38,518 bases of DNA from Fidelibacterota bacterium (GTDB lineage Bacteria; Fidelibacterota; UBA8477; JABMPR01), in NCBI GenBank assembly GCA_021734255.1, contig JAIPJM010000027.1:1-38518 (forward strand), read 5' to 3'. Below are positions 32,666 to 38,518 of this stretch, one piece after another. Within the stretch, counting starts at the first letter, position 1. Each line of letters begins with the position of its first letter. Position numbers and translations under genes: made by a program. A model generated the notes under the pieces. The model saw nothing but the letters and a program-made list of their open reading frames with translations, was not told the origin of the DNA and did not search any database.

Positions 32666-33292
32666 ATGAAATACATTTTACCTATCATCGTTCTCGCAAC
32701 TGGATTGAACCTGATATCATGCGCTGCTAACGAGGAGCTGCTTTTGGCTAAACAGGCCGAAGTCGACAGCCTTATCACTCTAAATAGCAGTCTCCGTAAC
32801 CAGCTACAGGACATCGAAAGCCTGGAAGCTGAATTGGAGCGCTTGCGTGGACAGGACGCCGAACTCAAAGAAGCCTTGGCTAAATTGGCAGAGATCAAGG
32901 ATGTAGAAGTTGAAGACAACCGGACACTGATCACAAATGACCTGCTCTTTCAGTCCGGCAGCTTCAAGATATCCTCCAAGGGGAAAGAGATCCTGGACAA
33001 TATCTGGTCAGTGCTTCGGGACCATCCTGACCGCCAGATCTTCATTGTCGGTCACACGGATGACATGCCCATCCATGTAGAGTTCCGGGAAGCCTACCGC
33101 TCCAACTGGGACCTATCTACCTGGCGCGCACTGGCTGTCCTTCATTATCTGCGAAAACTACCCAACGCGAATCCGGACCGGCTTACCGTCGGTGGCTTTG
33201 GTCCAAACCAACCGATCGCTGATAATGATACTGAAACAGGTAGAGCCAGGAACCGCAGGGTTGAGATTATCCTGGGAGATAAGATGGACTAA
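32666..33292 (+). CDS. OmpA-like peptidoglycan-associated lipoprotein (second copy)
   Basis: The product is 208 residues. A lipoprotein signal (MKYILPIIVLATGLNLISC, C19), a coiled-coil linker (about 25-80, LESLEAELERLRGQDAELKEAL-like, quoted in part) and a C-terminal OmpA/MotB domain (about 88-208) follow each other. Peptidoglycan-binding features are LLFQSGSFKI, GHTDDMPI, SNWDLSTWRALAVLHYL and GRARNRRVEI. The layout matches the lipoprotein at 19759, so they are paralogues; here GHTDD replaces GHTDN. GAGGAG precedes the ATG. It is a single gene closed by a terminator, divergent from the efflux operon. A role in envelope anchoring is inferred from the domains. Confidence 0.9.
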   Translation: MKYILPIIVLATGLNLISCAANEELLLAKQAEVDSLITLNSSLRNQLQDIESLEAELERLRGQDAELKEALAKLAEIKDVEVEDNRTLITNDLLFQSGSFKISSKGKEILDNIWSVLRDHPDRQIFIVGHTDDMPIHVEFREAYRSNWDLSTWRALAVLHYLRKLPNANPDRLTVGGFGPNQPIADNDTETGRARNRRVEIILGDKMD

Positions 33293-33327
33293 AATTGGTC
33301 GCATCTCTATCCAAAGCTTAGACATGA

Positions 33328-33355
33328 GGCCCGGCTCTGGTAGCCGGGTCTTTTT
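33328..33355 (+). terminator. Rho-independent terminator after the second OmpA-like lipoprotein
   Basis: GGCCCGGCT (33328-33336) pairs with AGCCGGGTC (33342-33350) around a CTGGT loop, with one G-U pair, followed by five T. It lies 35 bases after the stop at 33292. Confidence 0.85.
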
Positions 33356-33426
33356 ATATGATACATTTCATATGCCTTGCAAGACGCAAACAATATATTC
33401 GATCTCTTTTCTCTATATTGGTATTG

Positions 33427-34596
33427 ATGGCCCACATGACAAAAATACTTAACATTCACTTAATTTTCCTACTCGCTGGCTCCTTTTGTCTATATGGCCA
33501 ACCCATCAACGACAATACCCTGCAGATCGTGTTTGCCGGAGGGCAATCCAACATGCTCGGCCTACGCTCGGATGCATCTGAACTGGCCGCGTCTGACCTG
33601 GATAGCAGCATTGCCTTCTATTTTCATCAGGGATTGAAACCCAGTGCCGGCGCGAACGCCTTTATTTCAGTCTCAGACAGCACCTGGACTCACCTGCAGC
33701 CCCAGCGTCAAGTGCCATTCATCAAGGGTTCCGAATACTATTTTGGTCCCGAGTATATGCTGGCCAGAGCCATGGCTACCAGTGGTATTAACGATCTGGG
33801 AGTAATCAAACTGGCTTATGGTGGCACCACCCTGGCGCAGGACTGGCAAAAAGGTAATACCAGCACCGAAGAATTGTACCAGCTATTCCTTGATCAGGTG
33901 GGGATCGCCACTGACTCCCTGCAGATCTGGGGCATTGAGTATGAGTTCATTGGTATGGCCTGGATGCAGGGCGAGAGTGATGCTGCCTATAGTGACATGG
34001 CCACAAATTATGAGACCAACTTGCGCCAATTCCTTCAAGATGTCCGCAGTGACCTTAACACCCCCAACCTGAAGGTCGTCCTAGGTGAGATAGCCAATAC
34101 TGGACACTACCCATATTCTGTCGACGTTCGTGATGCACAGGCTGCTGTGGCTATCTCCGACCCTCTGGTTTCCCTTATTAACACGGACGACTTACCCATC
34201 GGCCCAGACAATGTCCATTGGGGCACCCAGGAGATCATAACTTTGGGAACCCGCATGGGTGAACAACTCCTGGGATTAGTTACAGGTATCGATGCTGACC
34301 AAGTTGATGATATACCCCTTCACTATTTCCTGCTCGAGAATTTTCCCAACCCCTTCAATCCTGAGACAACGATCAGGTATGACCTGCCTGAAGCTTCAGA
34401 AATCCAGCTCGCTATTCATGACATGACCGGCAGGACGATTGCCATTGTCCAAAATGGATCACAGCAGGCAGGACAACATCAGATCAACTGGGATGGACGA
34501 AATACATCAGGACGCCTGGTTTCAACTGGCGTTTACTTCGCCACCCTGAAGGCAGAACATACTACCAAAACCATAAAGCTGCTATTGCTCAGATAG
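33427..34596 (+). CDS. Secreted SASA-family carbohydrate esterase with C-terminal sorting domain
   Basis: The SASA (sialate O-acetylesterase-like, SGNH) hydrolase domain has its blocks in order: FAGGQSNMLG with nucleophile Ser, YGGTT, WMQGESDA, and the Asp-His pair in GPDNVHWG. The family removes acetyl groups from sialic acids or plant-type polysaccharides. The last 80 residues (LENFPNPFNPETTIRYDLP onward, with WDGRN and GVYFATL) are a FlgD-like fold typical of Por/type IX secretion tails. The frame opens at 33358, but the signal peptide region begins at the ATGs at 33427 or 33436 (MTKILNIHLIFLLAGSFCLYGQ region); the choice between them is uncertain. About 389 residues from 33427. Confidence 0.82.
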   Translation: MAHMTKILNIHLIFLLAGSFCLYGQPINDNTLQIVFAGGQSNMLGLRSDASELAASDLDSSIAFYFHQGLKPSAGANAFISVSDSTWTHLQPQRQVPFIKGSEYYFGPEYMLARAMATSGINDLGVIKLAYGGTTLAQDWQKGNTSTEELYQLFLDQVGIATDSLQIWGIEYEFIGMAWMQGESDAAYSDMATNYETNLRQFLQDVRSDLNTPNLKVVLGEIANTGHYPYSVDVRDAQAAVAISDPLVSLINTDDLPIGPDNVHWGTQEIITLGTRMGEQLLGLVTGIDADQVDDIPLHYFLLENFPNPFNPETTIRYDLPEASEIQLAIHDMTGRTIAIVQNGSQQAGQHQINWDGRNTSGRLVSTGVYFATLKAEHTTKTIKLLLLR

Positions 34597-34648
34597 TTTT
34601 TGCCCCAGGCTTCAGCGCAGGGTTATACGAATTATATAGCGGGCGTTT

Positions 34649-35710
34649 TTATTCAGCTGTTCTTGGTAATTCTTCTGCCTGGATCAGGTCCTCATACACC
34701 CGATCACCAAAATACTCATACCCCACGCTCTCTCGCTCTGTCCCAGAGACCATGGTGTGAATGAATCCATTCAATTCGACCTGCTCAGTATGATAAATAC
34801 CCCGGTCCGGATTCTTTTTTAGCGTGATCATGATTCGTCCATCCAAAGCGCGGTGATGAATGAGATCGTCGTTCTCTTTCGTCTGGAATGGGTAATACTC
34901 TGCCAGGTCTTGCTGCATCATCCTGCTGCGGTACCAGGTCCCGCCTGTGGCCGAGACGAAGGTCTTCCCCTTATAGAGAGCGATGCTGTCGTTGTAGGCT
35001 AGAACCGAGAGATAATGATCGGAGGACCGATCAAGCCATTCCCTTAGCTGATCCCCATAGTGATGCTCATAACCATAATCACTGTCCAGAAAACAGATCC
35101 GCTTCACATACTCGGGAATGGGGTTCGCTCCATCCAGGAAAGAGAACACAAAACGACCACCACCGCTATGACCGGTGAGGATCAAAAAAGTCTCGTACTC
35201 AGAAAACTGTGCCCGGATCATACTGACAAGCTCTTGAACTATGGCAGCGTACTCAGGTTGAGACGCTTTCCAGGCGGGCCAACTGAGTTGATCCGCTTCC
35301 AGGTAGACCGTCACCAGATTATAGCCCAGATGATCCTGTCGAAGATACCGGGTCTGAGCCGCGATATGCTGGATATTGTAATGCCAGTCATCCCCCTCCT
35401 GTAAGACCTTTCCAGCTGTTTGTTCGATCGTGTTTCCGTTCGGCAGGGCGAAGAGGGCAATACCGATCGGCCTGTCCGGATCCAATTCTGAAATAGCCGG
35501 GGCATTGATATGGATGGTCATCATGTCCTTGAACCGCAAGGTCTGAATCTGTTCTTCAAAGTAAGGACTGCTTGAAAATCCGGGGATGCTGGTGGGTTGG
35601 CAATTCAACAGTCCGGAGAACAGTAGAATTGCCAGGGTTAGACGTATGTATTTAGAAGTTGATGTGATCAGACGACCTTGAAGGTCTGATGTTCGTGGGG
35701 TGCTATACAT
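34649..35710 (-). CDS. Lipoprotein with alpha/beta-hydrolase GHSGG motif, function unknown
   Basis: The product is 353 residues. A basic-hydrophobic stretch (KYIRLTLAILLFSGLLNC) ends in a lipobox Cys at residue 37. GHSGG at 180-184 follows a hydrophobic strand (ETFLILT) and is the nucleophile elbow of an alpha/beta hydrolase. LDSDYG near 210 and HT in FIHTMV near 320 are candidate acid and His. A 36-residue run precedes the lipobox, long for a signal peptide, because the ATG at 35710 lies within the 3' end of the upstream gene (43-base overlap). A later non-ATG start is possible. I do not recognise a named family. Confidence 0.6.
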   Translation of the reverse strand: MYSTPRTSDLQGRLITSTSKYIRLTLAILLFSGLLNCQPTSIPGFSSSPYFEEQIQTLRFKDMMTIHINAPAISELDPDRPIGIALFALPNGNTIEQTAGKVLQEGDDWHYNIQHIAAQTRYLRQDHLGYNLVTVYLEADQLSWPAWKASQPEYAAIVQELVSMIRAQFSEYETFLILTGHSGGGRFVFSFLDGANPIPEYVKRICFLDSDYGYEHHYGDQLREWLDRSSDHYLSVLAYNDSIALYKGKTFVSATGGTWYRSRMMQQDLAEYYPFQTKENDDLIHHRALDGRIMITLKKNPDRGIYHTEQVELNGFIHTMVSGTERESVGYEYFGDRVYEDLIQAEELPRTAE

Positions 35711-36906
35711 TTCGTTCGGGAATTCATCTCGTCCAACAGGGTGCGGACACGCTCCAACTTGCGGTCAATATCTTCATCAAATTGATCGGGATCGTGATGG
35801 ATGATGTGTAGCTCCTTCACCTCTGCTTCATGGGCAAGTTTCGCCACTTCCGAAACGCAGGAATGTCCCCAACCGGCTTTCTTTTTATATTCTTCATCAG
35901 TGTAGGTGGTGTCGGTAATGAGAACATCCGTCTTATGAATAAAGGCAACCAGTTTATCCCAATAATTCTGATTGTGACCCGGTGTACCTTTTGGGAAAAG
36001 TTCATTGTCAGTCACATAACAGGTCGAGCGGCCCTTATACTCCAGACGATAACCCAGACAGGTGCCTGGATGAGACAAGAGCAAGGTGGTGACCTTGATA
36101 TCATTGATCATGAACTCTTCTTCCTTCAGGTCTCTGAAATAAGTCCTGGCGGCAAATTCTTTGATACGGATGGGAAAATAGACACCATCCATTTGAGCAG
36201 AGATCAATTCACGCATGGTCACATGGCCATGGGAAGCACCGAAGATCTCGAACTCGTTTCCTGGCACATAGAGCGGAGCGAAAAATGGGAGCGCATTGAT
36301 ATGATCCCAGTGTGGATGAGAGATGAGGATCTTGGCATGCAGGTTAGTGACTCCCTCGCTGAGGAGGTGGTCAGAGAATCGTTTGATCCCAGTACCGGCA
36401 TCCAGAATAAATAAATTATTTTTGGGGAACTGGATCGTCGTGCAGTTAGTGTTCCCTCCGTATTTCAATGATTTTTCACCGGGTACTGGTAATGTTCCAC
36501 GCACACCCCAATAGGTGATCTCGATCTTTTCTTCCATGATTTCTTCGATGGCACTGATGAAGGTATCATCCAGCAAGGGTTTGACCAGGTATCCATCAGC
36601 ACCATATGACATGGCCCGTTGCTGGTCATGTTCATAAGATTTTCCAGAGAAAAACACGATCTTGGTGTCATTCAGCGTGGATTCCTGGCGCATGAGGCGA
36701 CACATATCCATGCCATCCATCTCCGGCATCATCAGGTCCAGGATGACAAGATCTGGACGCTCATCCTTGATCGCTTCCAGTGCTTTAAGGCTGGATTCAT
36801 TGGTCGTTACCTGAGCTCCGAGAGATTTGAACATGGCTTTTATTGCCAGCAACATGATCTCATCATCATCGACGACGTAAACGCGCTTATCCTTGAGTAT
36901 GGACAT
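35668..36906 (-). CDS. Response regulator receiver fused to a metallo-beta-lactamase-fold hydrolase
   Basis: The product is 412 residues. A CheY-like receiver (about 1-122) has acidic D13-D15, phosphoacceptor D57 in VILDLMMPEMDG, S87 and K109 in LVKP. The MBL-fold hydrolase (about 128-412) starts with WGVRGTLPVPG and GGNTNC. Metal ligands follow: HPHWDH at 197-202, H279 in LLSHPG, D300 in VTDNE, and H370/H371 near IIHHD. Related MBL domains cleave phosphodiesters or small phosphate esters. No DNA-binding domain or nearby histidine kinase is seen, so phosphorylation would control an enzyme directly. The next gene overlaps its 3' end by 43 bases. Confidence 0.88.
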   Translation of the reverse strand: MSILKDKRVYVVDDDEIMLLAIKAMFKSLGAQVTTNESSLKALEAIKDERPDLVILDLMMPEMDGMDMCRLMRQESTLNDTKIVFFSGKSYEHDQQRAMSYGADGYLVKPLLDDTFISAIEEIMEEKIEITYWGVRGTLPVPGEKSLKYGGNTNCTTIQFPKNNLFILDAGTGIKRFSDHLLSEGVTNLHAKILISHPHWDHINALPFFAPLYVPGNEFEIFGASHGHVTMRELISAQMDGVYFPIRIKEFAARTYFRDLKEEEFMINDIKVTTLLLSHPGTCLGYRLEYKGRSTCYVTDNELFPKGTPGHNQNYWDKLVAFIHKTDVLITDTTYTDEEYKKKAGWGHSCVSEVAKLAHEAEVKELHIIHHDPDQFDEDIDRKLERVRTLLDEMNSRTKCIAPHEHQTFKVV

Positions 36907-37004
36907 TGAATCAATCTAGCTTTCTGGAAAATCAATATCTAGTATTTTGTGAATGACCCCCCATCATTCCTATTTATCCTAAATATGGTGACCAGAGAAA
37001 GGGT

Positions 37005-37481
37005 CTAGCGGGTGGCGTTATTAGCAGGCAGTCTGTATCTGTATATCACATTCTGGAAGTCACATTCCCCGCACTGGAAGGACGCTGAGGTCAGACCAAG
37101 ACTTTTGGAGATCACTTTCTGACCAAAATTACGCTGGCCTTTTGTCAGATGTACCCCGCATTCGGGACAGTATTCGATCATGTCGCGGGACCGCACCAGA
37201 CGGTCTCGAATCCGCAGAATGGAAAGGATAAGTGTGATCGCGATGAGGATGATTCCGATCGTATCTGACAAGCTCAACTGGCTGGCAGCACGAGCAAAGC
37301 CGACCATGACATACTGTTTCACTTCCCGCAAAGCGTCGAACATTACGCCAAGGGCCTCTTTTGTCATTGTCGCCAGGTCAAAATCGCTGATGATGAAATA
37401 GACCCCCGTCAATGAGGTCAGCACAATAAATATTTCGATGCCATAGCTGAGGCGTGATGCGTGTTGTTTATTCGCTTTCAT
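37005..37481 (-). CDS. Membrane protein with C-terminal zinc ribbon, function unknown
   Basis: The product is 158 residues with two hydrophobic helices (about 14-32 and 70-87) and a C-terminal CPEC...CGEC cysteine set, the four ligands of a small zinc ribbon (CPECGVHLTKG and FQCGECDF). A short basic tail (IYRYRLPANN) ends the protein. The frame opens at 37553, but AAAGGG before the ATG at 37481 makes that the better start; 37514 is another ATG. It is upstream of the receiver-MBL gene on the same strand with a 98-base gap, so a shared role is possible but unproved. No family name is recognised. Confidence 0.55.
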   Translation of the reverse strand: MKANKQHASRLSYGIEIFIVLTSLTGVYFIISDFDLATMTKEALGVMFDALREVKQYVMVGFARAASQLSLSDTIGIILIAITLILSILRIRDRLVRSRDMIEYCPECGVHLTKGQRNFGQKVISKSLGLTSASFQCGECDFQNVIYRYRLPANNATR

Positions 37482-37690
37482 ACCGGTATACCCTTTTGTC
37501 TTGTTTTTGTCCATATTCCAGTTCGAAGCTAGAGAGCTGTTGAATTGCATCAATTAGGGGAATCCCTAGTTTGGATTTTATGAGCGGAAGATCACATGGC
37601 TATCTCACCTTTTGATAAGAGGGCTTTGTTGCATGCTGGACACATTCTGCTTACCATAGGATGGTCCAATCAATAAGCAGGAGTCAATCA

Positions 37691-37726
37691 ATGAGTGAAA
37701 ACAGGTCTTCACGTAATTGGAATTAA
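37691..37726 (+). CDS. Candidate 11-codon leader ORF coupled to the DUF2161 gene
   Basis: ATG at 37691 is seven bases after AGGAG (37679-37683) and encodes MSENRSSRNWN before TAA at 37724-37726. The next gene's ATG begins one base later at 37728 and has no good Shine-Dalgarno sequence of its own. The order is that of translational coupling or a leader peptide. A GTG at 37695 in the frame of the next gene could use the same Shine-Dalgarno sequence with longer spacing. Confidence 0.35.
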   Translation: MSENRSSRNWN

Positions 37727-37727
37727 T

Positions 37728-38411
37728 ATGCTGAAAGAATCTGAGCTCTACCCCCCCATCAAGGAATTTCTGGAGCAGCAGGGCTATGCGGTCAAAGCCG
37801 AGATCAAACAGTGTGATGTGGTAGCCCTTCGTGATGAGCTCATCCTCATTGTAGAACTGAAGCTATCCATCAATTTGACCATCCTGCTCCAAGCCGTCGA
37901 TAGACTCAAATACAGCGATACGATCTACATCGGGGTCCCCTCAAACATCCCGCTGCTTAAGCGCAATCGCAAGCGCATCGTCAAATTGATGCGTCTGCTG
38001 GGGATCGGACTTATTGTTGTTCACCCCCGCTCGAAAATTGGAAAGGTGGAGGTTCTCTGCGATCCAGGTGAGTATAAGCCCAGACAGATAAAAAAGCGCA
38101 GCGAGCAATTGCTGGGGGAGTTCTTTCAGCGCCAGGGCGATCCAAACCTGGGAGGCACTGCCACCAAACATGGTATCATGACAGCTTATCGCCAACAGGC
38201 ACTGGCGATCGCAGCATATCTGGAAAAGCACGGTGCGACCAAAGCTTCAATCATCGCAGAAGCAATTGGGGTTCCCAAAACACGAGCCATCCTGTACAAC
38301 AATGTATATGGTTGGTTCGAGCGCCAGGGAAAAGGGATCTACTCCCTTTCCTCCCAGGGTATGGCGGATATCCCAGACTGGCCATTGCTGTCCAAAACGT
38401 TTCAAAACTGA
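37728..38411 (+). CDS. DUF2161-type PD-(D/E)XK-like protein with winged-helix end
   Basis: The product is 227 residues. MLKESELYPPIKEFLEQQGYAVKAE (quoted here only to mark the start; key part LYPPIKEFLE) is the N-terminus I associate with DUF2161. D30 in CDVVA and E43-x-K45 in IVELKLS form the PD-(D/E)XK nuclease-like core, with LLQAVDRL as the following helix Gln. The last 80 residues (KHGATKASIIAEAIG to GKGIYSLSSQG) look like a winged helix. DNA or RNA binding or cleavage is therefore suggested, but no substrate is known. The ATG at 37728 is preferred over the in-frame GTG at 37695 because the family begins there. Confidence 0.68.
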   Translation: MLKESELYPPIKEFLEQQGYAVKAEIKQCDVVALRDELILIVELKLSINLTILLQAVDRLKYSDTIYIGVPSNIPLLKRNRKRIVKLMRLLGIGLIVVHPRSKIGKVEVLCDPGEYKPRQIKKRSEQLLGEFFQRQGDPNLGGTATKHGIMTAYRQQALAIAAYLEKHGATKASIIAEAIGVPKTRAILYNNVYGWFERQGKGIYSLSSQGMADIPDWPLLSKTFQN

Positions 38412-38518
38412 TGGTATACCCTGTCTAGATCAACGATTTAGGACAGATTATTCCATTTTCTGATTTTAATCCCCTCATTTAGCCCACTCTAGTTCCTGTT
38501 GTCTTGGGTTATCAGCTT

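Noticed and set aside
1..38518. CRISPR array, prophage, insertion sequence or integrative element
   Set aside because: No spaced direct repeats, transposase, integrase or phage structural genes were seen; gene content is chromosomal and metabolic.

Overview
The window is a stretch of bacterial chromosome with dense protein-coding genes and moderate GC. It shows no rRNA, tRNA, CRISPR array or transposase. The organism is most likely a Gram-negative member of the FCB superphylum, something like Marinimicrobia or Calditrichota. The reasons are lipoproteins with OmpA-type C-termini, outer-membrane barrels, a TolC/RND pump, and a secreted esterase ending in a Por/type IX-style sorting domain (PNPFNPETTIRY...WDGRN...GVYF). 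Weak ribosome binding sites beside strong ones fit this. The phylum is an inference. Na+-coupled and H+-antiport carriers together with possible sucrose synthesis suggest a saline habitat.

Layout, left to right. 3-935: the tail of an unknown gene, then a small exported barrel-like protein. 988-7361 (minus): a tight sucrose operon of sucrose-phosphate synthase, a GH13_18 sugar phosphorylase, sucrose-phosphatase and an SSS-family symporter. 7612-11277: redox genes (aldo/keto reductase, nitroreductase, thiol glutathione peroxidase) and a cysteine-synthase-like enzyme whose leader holds a terminator and a possible antiterminator. 11619-13531: an Old Yellow Enzyme and a Fic protein. 13545-17852 (minus): a ThDP decarboxylase, an overlapping succinate-semialdehyde dehydrogenase and a cation/proton antiporter. 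The first two resemble the cyanobacterial 2-oxoglutarate decarboxylase/SSADH bypass of the TCA cycle. 18100-20430: a MATE exporter and an OmpA-like lipoprotein behind a long palindrome. 20510-22005: a DUF6249-like membrane protein divergent from an ECF sigma factor and a membrane partner, separated by a palindrome-rich, MITE-like spacer. 22111-23752: an M28 peptidase.

23836-26100 (minus): a nitrogen cluster of a TorF-like porin, the Amt ammonium channel and a PII protein that has His where the uridylylated Tyr51 normally sits. 26327-32478 (minus): a TetR-TolC-adaptor-RND efflux operon with twin palindromic operators in front of tetR. 32666-34596: a second OmpA-like lipoprotein and a SASA esterase with a sorting tail. 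34649-37481 (minus): a zinc-ribbon membrane protein, a response regulator fused to a metallo-beta-lactamase domain, and a lipoprotein with a GHSGG esterase motif. 37728-38411: a DUF2161-type PD-(D/E)XK protein that may be translated by coupling to an 11-codon mini-ORF.

The items most worth following up are the proposed 2-oxoglutarate decarboxylase/SSADH pair, the attenuator-like leader before the cysteine-synthase-like gene, the sucrose operon with an enlarged, possibly re-specialised phosphorylase, the receiver-MBL fusion, and the inverted-repeat element in the sigma-factor promoter region. All identifications come from reading motifs in the sequence; no database search was run.
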